64,000 nt of DNA, taken from positions 308,880 to 372,879 of the forward strand of contig JAPSLM010000003.1 of assembly GCA_031180825.1 (NCBI GenBank). The letters are read 5' to 3'. This DNA comes from Paenibacillus sp. GTDB lineage: Bacteria; Bacillota; Bacilli; Paenibacillales; NBRC-103111. Positions 28,277-36,587 of the stretch are shown here, one piece after another. The position numbers and the translations under genes were made by a program. The notes under the pieces are model-generated. The model saw nothing but the letters and a program-made list of their open reading frames with translations. It was not told where the DNA came from and did no database searches. Each line of letters starts with the position of its first letter. Position 1 is the stretch's first letter.

Positions 28277-28288
28277 TTCATGGTTATA

Positions 28289-29683
28289 TTATTGGGATTT
28301 AACGGACGTACGTGCTGTTGGCAGATAACATTGGTCGTCGCAACCGGCTGCCGGAATGAGCGTTCGGCGGGATGCGATAAAATCATACGTTTTTTGTCCG
28401 ATCCCGCTGATCGCAGCCAAATAAAGTAGCGGCACTAGCGGCCAAAGCGGGACAAGCCGTTTGCTGATCTGGATGAACGCATAAATGCCTTCGTGGGATT
28501 TACTTTCCGTCTTCCGCTTGCTATGCATTCGTTTTTCCAATTTATTCAGGTCAAGATGATATGTGTTACAAACATCCGGCTCGCGAAATGATACGAAATG
28601 AAGAAGCCGGAACCAGTCAAACTTTCTCAGATTCCGAATAGAAGCTTGGCAAAAGGGACACCACCCGTCATAAAACACGATAACGTGATGGGATTGCATG
28701 ATTGACCTCCTCCCTAAGCTGCGCGTTCGTGTCCGAAACGCAAGAAGAAAGAGCCTCCGCAAACGAGTCAGTTTTCGGTGTATTATTTTATATTCTTCAT
28801 CCGATATGAGCATAAAATCAATAATGCACATAATGAGCGAGAAGGTTATAAGTCCCATTGCGATGCAGATGCCTAAATGAAAAGAAACGACACAAAACAC
28901 AATCAAGTACTTTGTATAGCGGTTAAACAGCAAAAATGGAAAAGCAAGCTTGATGATCACGGATGCATAAGTGAAAAGAACGATGAAGAAATCGTTCTGT
29001 AAGATCAGGTTTCGAAAGAAAGGATGGCTAAATTGATTCACCTGCATGATATAATACACAGCGGTTCCGCTATACCACATTTCGCCCATTGTTTGATATA
29101 ATCCCGAAGTCAGATACATGATGCACAGGTTGATGATACAGAACAGTACGGCAAAGTTGTGAAAAACAGCTTTGATCTTGTACCATGTGCCATCTTCCTT
29201 AACCAAACGTTTCTTCCAATAATTTTCGGAATCTACAGAAAAGTAAGCTGTTGCATTGGCAAATATCAAGTAACAAAGAATAATGCGAAGAATATTGTCG
29301 CCGCCATCTCCAATAAGATAATTCCGGTCCAAAAGAGAATACGTAAATATAAAGAAAAGAATGGAAATAAATCGGCCTTTCCAACCGATTACATACAGTA
29401 CGGTGACAAGGATACCTATATGATATACGATATCGAAATACAACACCGAAGGACTCCATGCGTATAACGATATCGAAAATCCTTTCATTGTCGTTAAATA
29501 AGTAGCGTGATCAATTAAGCCTTGATCGGACCAAAGGAGATAGCGCTGCGAATAATGGATCAAATACATGTAAAGAAGAATGAGGCCAAATCCAATTCTT
29601 GCAAGAGAAGTTCCAATCAAAAAGTTTTCGCGATAAAACCATCGCAACCATGCAGAACGGTTTACATTTGCAATAGCTTGCAT
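28289..29683 (-). CDS. HTTM-domain membrane protein fused to a DUF393 (DCC) thioredoxin-like domain
   Basis: 464 residues. Residues ~10-310 hold about eight membrane helices with the HTTM (vitamin K-dependent carboxylase-like) features: ARIGFGLILLYMY, DRNYLIGDGGDNILRIIL and FHLGICIAMGLITF. SdpB, needed to make the SDP toxin of B. subtilis, belongs to this superfamily. From ~residue 331 a DUF393 domain starts with VIVFYDGWCPFCQASIRNL, whose CxxC resembles thioredoxin-type redox sites. The single-chain fusion suggests membrane-linked modification or thiol chemistry on the partner peptide. ATG 29683 follows AAGAAGG. Confidence 0.8.
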   Translation of the reverse strand: MQAIANVNRSAWLRWFYRENFLIGTSLARIGFGLILLYMYLIHYSQRYLLWSDQGLIDHATYLTTMKGFSISLYAWSPSVLYFDIVYHIGILVTVLYVIGWKGRFISILFFIFTYSLLDRNYLIGDGGDNILRIILCYLIFANATAYFSVDSENYWKKRLVKEDGTWYKIKAVFHNFAVLFCIINLCIMYLTSGLYQTMGEMWYSGTAVYYIMQVNQFSHPFFRNLILQNDFFIVLFTYASVIIKLAFPFLLFNRYTKYLIVFCVVSFHLGICIAMGLITFSLIMCIIDFMLISDEEYKIIHRKLTRLRRLFLLAFRTRTRSLGRRSIMQSHHVIVFYDGWCPFCQASIRNLRKFDWFRLLHFVSFREPDVCNTYHLDLNKLEKRMHSKRKTESKSHEGIYAFIQISKRLVPLWPLVPLLYLAAISGIGQKTYDFIASRRTLIPAAGCDDQCYLPTARTSVKSQ

Positions 29684-29719
29684 GCAAAAGCACCTTCTTT
29701 TTAAGGTAGTAAGCAGCTT

Positions 29720-30415
29720 TTAAATGGAGGGAACCACCGGGATATAATCTTTCCAATAGTAGTCCACATATTGAGGAACTATCTTATAGTCTGGATTGTT
29801 GCGTTCTGAAAAAGGTTTAACCTTTGCAAGGGTTACACGCATGCGAATGGAATCAACCTGTTGATTCGGAAAATATTTTGGAACGTAAGAATATCCCATG
29901 CGGTACATCAGATCAATTCCTTTCGAACGGAAATCCTCCAATTGTTTTTGACTTTCGTCGGAGAGCTTTAAATCCTGTTTATTTAATTTTTGCTTTTTCA
30001 CTTCTAACTTTTCCACCAGTTCATCTTGATGAATTGTTTGCATAAACGAATCTGTACCAAAACGCATGAGGCGATTCACGGGAGAAATGTACTGCTCCCA
30101 ATTGGAAGTAATCATTGGAGTGGTGAGGTCGATCCACTCGCTCTCCACTTGCTCATGATTGGCATTCCGCAGCTTGGCTTGCATATAGATCGTATAGTTC
30201 GTACTAATCGGATCAGGTGCGAACAGATGCCAGTTTTGATAAAAAACATTAGATGTATACCATTTAACCAAATTACTGAACTTGGATGTCATCGGATTAA
30301 ATGGAAGAACATGCATCAAAATGATGCTAAAGTGAACCATCATAAACCCGAATAACAAGAAAGGGAGAAATAATAGCACACCTCGCTGAAGCTTTCCGCT
30401 TTTCACGAAAGGCAC
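29720..30415 (-). CDS. DUF5819-family membrane protein
   Basis: 231 residues: an N-terminal membrane helix (LLFLPFLLFGFMMVHFSIIL) and a large extracytoplasmic domain. The FYQNWHLFAPDPISTNYTIY stretch (about residues 55-74) is the hallmark of DUF5819, a family that regularly accompanies HTTM proteins, comparable to the SdpA position in SDP operons. Function unknown; the constant pairing suggests a complex with the HTTM protein encoded 36 bp downstream. ATG 30415 is preceded by AAAGG-containing sequence. Confidence 0.75.
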   Translation of the reverse strand: MPFVKSGKLQRGVLLFLPFLLFGFMMVHFSIILMHVLPFNPMTSKFSNLVKWYTSNVFYQNWHLFAPDPISTNYTIYMQAKLRNANHEQVESEWIDLTTPMITSNWEQYISPVNRLMRFGTDSFMQTIHQDELVEKLEVKKQKLNKQDLKLSDESQKQLEDFRSKGIDLMYRMGYSYVPKYFPNQQVDSIRMRVTLAKVKPFSERNNPDYKIVPQYVDYYWKDYIPVVPSI

Positions 30416-30529
30416 CGCCTTTCCGTTGAAGATATACTAATGAATGAAGAGGAAGAGAGAATCGTTCTACAAAAGAACGTAAACTCTCCTCCAACTCTAA
30501 GTAACGATAACGGTATATTTACCTTCAGC

Positions 30530-30862
30530 TTAATTGTCGAATATGATATCCGTTTGCGGGATGCCGTTAGGCGCCGGAGAGCTAAAACCAAAAATTCTAT
30601 CCAGCCCTTTCCCGACAGCCCAACCAACCGCAGCGCTGGCTACCGTTGATGCCGCCGCCCTTACTGCAGGTGTAGCAGCAAGACGTGCCGCTGCAAGAGC
30701 TACAGCAGGAACTGCTTGCGGTTCATAAGAACCCGCTCTCTCAATCGCGGCAAAATCCGTTGTTGTCTGCGTGTCCGTAGAGGAAGCACCGGCAGAAGCA
30801 GACAACAGACCTGCCGAAACCAGAGACAAGGACAGAACAATAGCAACACATTTCTTTTTCAT
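30530..30862 (-). CDS. small secreted Ala-rich peptide precursor (candidate toxin/bacteriocin)
   Basis: 110 residues. A basic start and hydrophobic core (residues 1-24, KKKCVAIVLSLSLVSAGLL) form a signal peptide with likely cleavage after SASA. A short polar part (25-48) precedes an Ala/Val-rich amphipathic or membrane-active stretch (50-92: AVALAAARLAA, AASTVASAAVGWAVGKG) and a polar tail ending DIIFDN. No Cys remains after signal removal. It is the first gene of the operon with an ideal AAGGAGG. Layout recalls SdpC or hydrophobic bacteriocins, but sequence similarity to any known one is not recognised. Confidence 0.7.
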   Translation of the reverse strand: MKKKCVAIVLSLSLVSAGLLSASAGASSTDTQTTTDFAAIERAGSYEPQAVPAVALAAARLAATPAVRAAASTVASAAVGWAVGKGLDRIFGFSSPAPNGIPQTDIIFDN

Positions 30863-30999
30863 GAAACGAATAATACCTCCTTAATCGCCATTATTCGGAT
30901 AGACCATTCCTGTTATTGGTTTCGCAACCTGGGCGAGCTGGCCAGCTTTTTTAAAATTACACCCATGGTTACATGCGAAACGAAAAATAAACAAAAATG

Positions 31000-31018
31000 G
31001 GTTATAACAACTATAACC
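31000..31018. promoter_or_regulatory. dyad upstream of the peptide island
   Basis: GGTTATA-ACAAC-TATAACC is a perfect 7-bp inverted repeat with a 5-base spacer, 138 bp before the secreted-peptide gene in a very AT-rich stretch (30950-31090). It has the form of a repressor or activator operator. The stretch 30863-31385 contains only this, the AT-rich leader and a wecG remnant. Confidence 0.45.
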
Positions 31019-31103
31019 TACAAAGAAAAAAATGTAAATATTTTCTTTTTAAGTTAATATTGTTAATATTTTTATATATTGGAATTTAACTTTTGAGCAT
31101 CTG

Positions 31104-31247
31104 GCGCCTGACGGGATCGGCATCGTCCCGGCTTTGCGTTTCTTGGGCGAGCCGGTGCCCGAGAGCGTAACCGGCTACGACATGCTTCACCGGCCCCTGT
31201 CGCTCGGTCACGAAAACGGCCGGTCGTTCTGCTTCCTGGGAGCCAAT
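31104..31247 (+). pseudogene. fragment of a wecG/tagA glycosyltransferase
   Basis: Translation in the frame of 31107 gives PDGIGIV, RF, GEPVPE, VTGYDML, LGHE, SF, FLGA, matching 36 of 46 residues of the intact wecG/tagA gene at 32410-33144 (about its residues 63-108). Neither the first third nor the C-terminal half is present, and similarity stops abruptly on both sides. It is a decayed partial duplicate, at the border of the AT-rich peptide island. Confidence 0.85.
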
Positions 31248-31385
31248 TGCCGAGGGACTTTGAGAAGACAGAGCTGTTGGAGATCCTCCAATATCTTTAA
31301 CGAAAAAATTAAGGCTGCGGTAAGACGCTGTTTCACCGGCGGTAAATCGGGCTAGTTATACTTGAGCGGAAAGGAGAAGATATCC

Positions 31386-32291
31386 ATGTGGTTCAGCAAT
31401 GTGATGTTAGTTTTAACAACCTTGTTTTTCCCCGTCTATTTCATGATCGAGCTTGGACGGAGACGGACGAGCAAGCTCGCGTGCTTCGGATGGTTCCTTA
31501 TTTCTACCTCCTATGGCGTCTACATTTTGTACGTCGGAAGATGGGATTGGGTCGGTTATTATTTCCGCTACGCGCTCATCGCGTTCTGGCTTTATTCCGT
31601 CGTACGCGCCGTACGAAACAACCGGGGCGTGCCGCTGTGGCCGCCGCGTTCTTTCGTTTCGTGGGCAAGCCCTGCGCTGTCCGTAGTCTTCGCCGCATTG
31701 TTTGGCATTCTGAGCGTTTTGGCGCTGACCGGACGCCAAACGTCCGAAGAGGCGGTCGACCTGCGCTTTCCGCTGCGCAGCGGTACTTATTACGTCGGCC
31801 ACGGCGGCAGCCGAACGATCGTAAACTATCATCACGCTCACTTACCCCAGCAGTACGCGCTCGATATCCTGAAGCTGTATGCCGGAGGCTGGAGAACGAA
31901 GGGCATCTCCCCAAGCGAGCTGCAAGCCTATGCCATCTACGGCGATACGCTGTACAGCCCGTGCAACGGCAAAGTGCTGGAAGCCGTCGACGGGTTCGAG
32001 GACAGAGCGCCCACCCTGACGGAAAAGCTGCCGGAAGGCGTGCCGCCCGCCGGCAATCATGTCGCGATCGGCTGCCTGGACACCAAAGTGTACGTCGCGC
32101 ATATGCAGAAGGGCAGCGTGAAGGTGAAAGCAGGGGATACCGTGGATGTGAACACGCCGATCGGCCTCGTCGGCAATTCGGGAAATACGACGGAGCCGCA
32201 TCTTCATATCCATGCGGAACGCAATGGGGTGGGCGTACCCATTACGTTTGACGGCCGGTTTTTGGCGCGAAACGAGCTAATCCGGCAGTAG
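31386..32291 (+). CDS. membrane-bound M23-family peptidase
   Basis: 301 residues from ATG 31386 (AAAGGAG upstream). Four membrane helices occupy ~1-125, followed by an extracytoplasmic M23/LytM-type domain: HLPQQYALDILK, GTYYVGHGG, VLEAVDGFED, NHVAIG and EPHLHIHAER with the HxH zinc motif. Such domains cut peptidoglycan cross-links or act as scaffolds. The multi-helix N-terminus is unusual for lytic M23 enzymes, which normally have one signal or anchor. It precedes wecG/tagA in the same direction, consistent with an envelope role. Confidence 0.8.
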   Translation: MWFSNVMLVLTTLFFPVYFMIELGRRRTSKLACFGWFLISTSYGVYILYVGRWDWVGYYFRYALIAFWLYSVVRAVRNNRGVPLWPPRSFVSWASPALSVVFAALFGILSVLALTGRQTSEEAVDLRFPLRSGTYYVGHGGSRTIVNYHHAHLPQQYALDILKLYAGGWRTKGISPSELQAYAIYGDTLYSPCNGKVLEAVDGFEDRAPTLTEKLPEGVPPAGNHVAIGCLDTKVYVAHMQKGSVKVKAGDTVDVNTPIGLVGNSGNTTEPHLHIHAERNGVGVPITFDGRFLARNELIRQ

Positions 32292-32409
32292 CGGGAGAAC
32301 CCGGCAGGGCGCCATGGTTGCCGGAAGCGGCCGCGTCGGTCCCCGGAGAGGTTCTCCTCCCCGGCGATTCTGTGGTAAGATGGAGGAAATGAACGTAGAG
32401 GGGATTCCG

Positions 32410-33144
32410 ATGCAAACCGTTTCTATTTTAGGCGTACCGTTTTCCAAATTATCCTTAGACGAAACCATAAACGAGCTGCACCGCCGGCTGGACCGGAACG
32501 ATCCGCAGTTGTTTCATTTGATTACGGCCAACCCCGAAATTGTGATGAATGCAAGAAAAGATAGCGAGCTGCGGCAGATTGTCGAGCAAGCGGACATGAT
32601 TACCCCCGACGGGATCGGCATCGTCTTGGCTTCGCGCTTCAAGGGCGAGCCGGTGCCCGAGCGCGTGACCGGCTACGATATGCTGCTCCGGCTATTGGCG
32701 CTCGGCCATGAGCACGGTTGGTCGTTCTACTTCTTGGGGGCCGACGAAGAAACGAACAGGAAGGCCGTCGATATTATCGCGAGCCAATACCCGGGCCTCA
32801 AGCTCGCCGGCCGGCATAACGGCTTCTTTACCGAAGACGACGAACCGAAGCTCGTAGAACAGATCGCAAGCACCAAGCCCGACATTCTCTTCGTAGCCAT
32901 GGGCGCACCGCGGGCGGAGAAATGGATCTTCAAGTACAAGAACCGTCTGTCCGCCAAGCTGGCGATGGGTGTCGGCGGAAGCCTGGATGTCATCGCGGGC
33001 AAAGTCAAGCGCGCCCCGGTCGTCTGGCAAAAGCTGAATCTGGAATGGCTGTACCGCCTGCTCCGCCAGCCTTCCCGCTGGAGGCGGCAATTGGTGCTGC
33101 CCCAATTCGCCATTTTGTTTCTGCTGAAGGGCCGCAAAAGTTGA
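32410..33144 (+). CDS. WecG/TagA-family glycosyltransferase
   Basis: 244 residues from ATG 32410 (GAGGGG upstream). Matches the WecG/TagA/CpsF family (GT26): FHLITANPEIVMNARKD, ADMITPDGIGIVLAS, FYFLGADEE, VAMGAPRAEKWIF and VGGSLDVIAGKVKRAP, with the conserved Asp acting as base. TagA adds ManNAc to lipid-linked GlcNAc in wall teichoic acid linkage-unit synthesis. A TagO/WecA gene occurs at 56864 in the same window. A truncated duplicate lies 1.3 kb upstream. Confidence 0.9.
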   Translation: MQTVSILGVPFSKLSLDETINELHRRLDRNDPQLFHLITANPEIVMNARKDSELRQIVEQADMITPDGIGIVLASRFKGEPVPERVTGYDMLLRLLALGHEHGWSFYFLGADEETNRKAVDIIASQYPGLKLAGRHNGFFTEDDEPKLVEQIASTKPDILFVAMGAPRAEKWIFKYKNRLSAKLAMGVGGSLDVIAGKVKRAPVVWQKLNLEWLYRLLRQPSRWRRQLVLPQFAILFLLKGRKS

Positions 33145-33201
33145 AAAAGCCACCGAACCTTGACGGTTCGATGGCCGGTAAGTCCTATCGGTTATACGTA
33201 A

Positions 33202-33235
33202 CGCCCCGCCTGCCGCGCGGGGCGTTTTTCTTTTG
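33202..33235 (+). terminator. terminator of wecG/tagA
   Basis: CGCCCCGC (33202-33209) pairs with GCGGGGCG (33217-33224), followed by TTTTTCTTTT. Lies between the convergent glycosyltransferase and ABC ATPase genes. Confidence 0.88.
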
Positions 33236-33259
33236 CTTGCCCGGGTACGCCCGTCTTCC

Positions 33260-34054
33260 TTAACCGAGCACGACACGGTCGTCCGCAAGCTTGGCGCCGC
33301 GGATCCGCTCGAACTGCTGGAGCAGCCCTTCGATGGTCAGCCCCCGCTTCTCCTGTTCGGGCACATCCAAAATAATGCGACCTTTATCCATCATAATCAG
33401 CCGGTTGCCGAGTCGGATCGCTTGATCCATATTGTGCGTCACCATGAGCGTCGTCAGCTTAAGCTCGGCGACGATCTGCTCGGTCAGCGACGTAATCAGC
33501 TCCGCCCGCGAAGGATCGAGCGCCGCGGTATGCTCGTCGAGCAGCAGAATGCGCGGCTCGGTAAAGGTCGCCATCAGCAGGCTGAGCGCCTGCCGTTCCC
33601 CGCCGGAGAGCAAGCCGACCTTGGCGTTCAGCCGGGTCTCCAGCCCGATGCCGAGCCGGCTGAGCTGCTCGCGGAACATCGTCCGCTTGCGTCCCGTAAC
33701 GCCGATGGAGAGCCCTCTGCGCTCGCTGCGCTTGTACGCCATCGCCAAGTTTTCTTCGATCGTCATCGTCGGCGCGGTGCCGGCCATCGGGTCTTGGAAT
33801 ACCCGGCCGATCCATGCGCTGCGGCGATACTCGGGCATCGATTCGACCTCGCTGCCGCCAATGACGACCTTGCCGAGATCCGGCGTCATCACGCCCGAGA
33901 TGATATTCATGAGCGTGGACTTGCCCGCGCCGTTGCTGCCGATCACCGTTACAAAATCGCCCTCCTTCAATTGGAGGTTAATATGCGATAAGGCAAGCTT
34001 TTCGTCCGGCGTCCCCGGATTAAACAGCTTGGAAACATGCTCGACGCGTAACAT
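33260..34054 (-). CDS. ABC transporter ATPase (PF04392-type importer system)
   Basis: 264 residues with Walker A GSNGAGKST, Q-loop VFQDPM, signature LLSGGERQALS, Walker B RILLLDEHTAAL and switch His in MVTHNMD. The DEHTAALDP variant of Walker B is typical of ATPases that partner with ABC_sub_bind (PF04392) systems. ATG 34054 overlaps the permease stop (TAATG). It energises import by the permease encoded upstream. Confidence 0.9.
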   Translation of the reverse strand: MLRVEHVSKLFNPGTPDEKLALSHINLQLKEGDFVTVIGSNGAGKSTLMNIISGVMTPDLGKVVIGGSEVESMPEYRRSAWIGRVFQDPMAGTAPTMTIEENLAMAYKRSERRGLSIGVTGRKRTMFREQLSRLGIGLETRLNAKVGLLSGGERQALSLLMATFTEPRILLLDEHTAALDPSRAELITSLTEQIVAELKLTTLMVTHNMDQAIRLGNRLIMMDKGRIILDVPEQEKRGLTIEGLLQQFERIRGAKLADDRVVLG

Positions 34055-34968
34055 TATCGACCACCTCCTGCCGAAACGTTCCGCGCGCGGGAATTTTCGA
34101 GATCGGCCGCCCGCTGCCGGATGACCGACTTTTGACGCAGCTTGCCCCGGATCATCGGGAGCGTCAAGGCGCCGATAACGATGAGCGCGGTCATCAGCTT
34201 CATGTCCGTCGGCTCCAGTCCGATGCGAAGCGCCAGCGCCACGATCAGCCGGTAGACGATAGCCCCCAGCAAGACGGCCAGCGTCGCACGAAATACCGTC
34301 TTCGCACCGAACAGCGCTTCCCCGATAATGACCGAGGCCAGCCCGATGACGATCATCCCGACCCCCATTGTAATTTCGGCGAAAGCCGAATACTGCGCGA
34401 TCAACGCGCCGGAGAGCGCCACGAGCCCGTTCGACAAGCTGACGCCGACGATAATCGTGTTGTCGGTATTCACGCCGAAGCTGCGGATCATTCGCGGATT
34501 ATCTCCGGTTGCTCTGAGCGCAAGGCCCAGATCCGTGTGCAGGAACCAGTCCAGCCCGAATTTGACCAGGAGCACGACGAACGGCAAGACCAGCAGCAGC
34601 GGAACGCCCGTCACAAGCGTATCTTCTCCAAGCAGCGGAATATTGGCTTTCCCCATAATCCGCAGATTGATCGAATACAATGCAATCATCATCAAAATCC
34701 CGGACAGCAGCGCATTCACTTTGCCTTTCGTATGCAGCAGTCCGGTGCACGCTCCGGCTGCGAGACCGCCACCGAAGGCCGCCAGCGTCGCGAGCGCCGG
34801 AGATACGCCGGAAGCGATCAAGACCGCCGCAATCGCGCCGCCGGTCGTGAAGCTGCCGTCCACCGTCAAATCGGGAAAATCCAAAATTCGAAACGTAAGA
34901 TACACGCCGAGCGCCATAATGGCAAACAGCATGCCGAGTTCCAGGGAACCTGTCAACGCGTCCTTCAT
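34054..34968 (-). CDS. ABC transporter permease (branched-chain-type fold)
   Basis: 304 residues, eight to nine membrane helices of the BPD_transp_2 family (LELGMLFAIMALGVYLTFRI; LDFPDLTVDGSFTTGGAIAA near the N-terminus is characteristic of this subgroup). The start ATG 34968 is preceded by CAGGAGGATG. Together with its ATPase and the lipoprotein at 35047 it forms a TrpXYZ-like importer, some of which carry tryptophan or tyrosine; the substrate here is unproven. Confidence 0.88.
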   Translation of the reverse strand: MKDALTGSLELGMLFAIMALGVYLTFRILDFPDLTVDGSFTTGGAIAAVLIASGVSPALATLAAFGGGLAAGACTGLLHTKGKVNALLSGILMMIALYSINLRIMGKANIPLLGEDTLVTGVPLLLVLPFVVLLVKFGLDWFLHTDLGLALRATGDNPRMIRSFGVNTDNTIIVGVSLSNGLVALSGALIAQYSAFAEITMGVGMIVIGLASVIIGEALFGAKTVFRATLAVLLGAIVYRLIVALALRIGLEPTDMKLMTALIVIGALTLPMIRGKLRQKSVIRQRAADLENSRARNVSAGGGR

Positions 34969-34998
34969 ATGTCCATCCTCCTGCAAAGAAATGCAAAA

Positions 34999-35027
34999 GT
35001 GACCTTAGGTCCGTTCGGAAGGTCACT
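34999..35027 (-). terminator. intra-operon hairpin after the binding-protein gene
   Basis: AGTGACCTT (35027-35019) pairs with AAGGTCACT (35007-34999) followed by TTTTGCATTTCTTTG, in the 79-bp gap between the binding protein and the permease. A weak terminator or processing hairpin here would keep the binding protein in excess over the membrane parts. Confidence 0.65.
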
Positions 35028-35046
35028 CTGCCTGGGTCTTACGAAA

Positions 35047-36099
35047 TTATTTTGCCGAACCGCTGAGCAGGTTGTTTTTATCCTGTACTTTATTTTTCAT
35101 GGAGTCGGTGACTTCGACGCCTTCCTGCTTGGCGGCATCAAGGTTAATGATCAGGTCAAGCTTGTCCGGGTAGCTTACTTTCATGTCGCCCGGCTTGGCG
35201 CCGTTCTTGAGAATCTCGACGGCCATTTTGCCCGCCTGGTAGCCGTGATCGTAGTATTTGAAGCCGTAAGTGGCGAGAGCGCCTTTTTCTACGGTATCGC
35301 GGTCGCTGGCGAAGAACGGAATTTTCTTGTCGCTTGACAGCTTGATGATCGATTCGATGGCGCTTACGACCGTGTTGTCGAGCGTCACGTAGATCGCGTC
35401 AGCGCGTCCCACGAGCGATTCGGCGGCCTGCTTCACTTCGGAGCTGTTTGCAACCGACGCTTTGACGACTTCAATATTATGCTTCGCAAATTCCGCTTCC
35501 GCCTTCTTAACCATGAACGCGACATTCGCTTCGCCCTCGTTCGCTACGATTCCAATCTTCTTGACCTTCGGGAAATCGGAAGCGATGAAGTCGATCAGCT
35601 TTGGTATGGCGTCCGGATGCGTATCCGCGGCGCCGGTTACGTTGCCGCCCGGCTTGTCCAGGCTCTTAACGAGCTTCGCGGACACAGGATCGCTCACGCC
35701 TCCGAACAGCACCGGCGCATCTTTCACGTTCTGCACTGCGGCTTGGGCCGACGGCGTGGCGATGGCGAATACCAGGTCCTTTTTGTCGGAAGCGAACTTC
35801 TGAGCGATGGTCAGGTTGGTTGTGGCGTCGCCTTGCGCGTTCTTGTAGTCGACCTGCATCGTTTCTTTGTCGATAAAGCCGTTGTCCTTGAGTGCGGCCA
35901 AAAAGCCTTCGCGCGTCGCGTTAAGCGCCGGATGTTCGACAATTTGGGTAATGCCGATTTTGACAACTTTTTTGTCCTGAGGCTTGGAAGCGTCTCCACC
36001 TCCGGACGAATCGGCGGGCGCCGGTGCCTTGGTCCCGCAGCCTGCAACCATAAGCGGCACGGCGATCAGCAGGGATAACAGTTTGGCGGATGTTTTCAA
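35047..36099 (-). CDS. ABC transporter substrate-binding lipoprotein (PF04392)
   Basis: 350 residues. Signal peptide with lipobox MVAGCG, a short acidic/Ser/Gly linker, then the ABC_sub_bind domain: VVKIGITQIVEHPALNATREGF, LVFAIATPSAQAAVQNVKDAPVLFGGVSDPV and VKKIGIVANEGEAN. TTG 36099 is the likely start with CCAGGAGG upstream. Lipid-anchored on the outside, it delivers ligand to the permease. Ligand unknown; related proteins bind aromatic amino acids. Confidence 0.9.
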   Translation of the reverse strand: MKTSAKLLSLLIAVPLMVAGCGTKAPAPADSSGGGDASKPQDKKVVKIGITQIVEHPALNATREGFLAALKDNGFIDKETMQVDYKNAQGDATTNLTIAQKFASDKKDLVFAIATPSAQAAVQNVKDAPVLFGGVSDPVSAKLVKSLDKPGGNVTGAADTHPDAIPKLIDFIASDFPKVKKIGIVANEGEANVAFMVKKAEAEFAKHNIEVVKASVANSSEVKQAAESLVGRADAIYVTLDNTVVSAIESIIKLSSDKKIPFFASDRDTVEKGALATYGFKYYDHGYQAGKMAVEILKNGAKPGDMKVSYPDKLDLIINLDAAKQEGVEVTDSMKNKVQDKNNLLSGSAK

Positions 36100-36351
36100 T
36101 GAATTCGGACCTCCTGGATTTAACGTGTACATGCTTTAAAGCGATAATGTTATCATAGTATGAGGGTGGTCATCCGTCAATCCATAATTGAACATCTGCT
36201 AAATTTAACAAATTCCGAAATGAAGCGGGCGTTCCGGGATCGGAATGGATTTTACCATAATTACCCATTTCATGCCGCGTGGCAGGTTTTGACGGTTCCC
36301 GCGGCGAAAAATATTTTTATTGTCGTAAACTGATGCAGGCCCCGGAGGCGA

Positions 36352-36540
36352 ATGCCCGTGAAAATTGCAATCCTGATTGCGCTGCTGCTGTTGTACCCCC
36401 TTTTTTTGCGTTGGGTGCATATTACCGATCTGCGCGCGATTCCGCTTGTCGTCCCGTATGCGCTCGGCGCGCTGTCGGTTATGATCCTGCTTACGGAGCT
36501 CGGCAAAGGAGCCGCCCGCCTGCTTCGCAGAAAAAAATAG
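36352..36540 (+). CDS. small two-helix membrane protein, 62 aa
   Basis: 62 residues with two hydrophobic helices (VKIAILIALLLLYPLFLRWV; LVVPYALGALSVMILLTEL) and a basic tail (RRKK). ATG 36352 has CGGAGG four bases upstream. Isolated on the plus strand between the ABC lipoprotein gene and the chromate transporter gene; no family recognised. A 250-bp stretch before it (36100-36351) shows no other gene. Confidence 0.55.
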   Translation: MPVKIAILIALLLLYPLFLRWVHITDLRAIPLVVPYALGALSVMILLTELGKGAARLLRRKK

Positions 36541-36587
36541 CCCGGACCCCCGGGCGGGTCGCGAGCATGGTGTCTGATTGTACAGGT

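Noticed and set aside
31134..31355. 73-codon plus-strand ORF as a functional gene
   Set aside because: It is the middle of a wecG/tagA fragment followed by unrelated sequence; catalytic parts are missing and no ribosome site precedes it.
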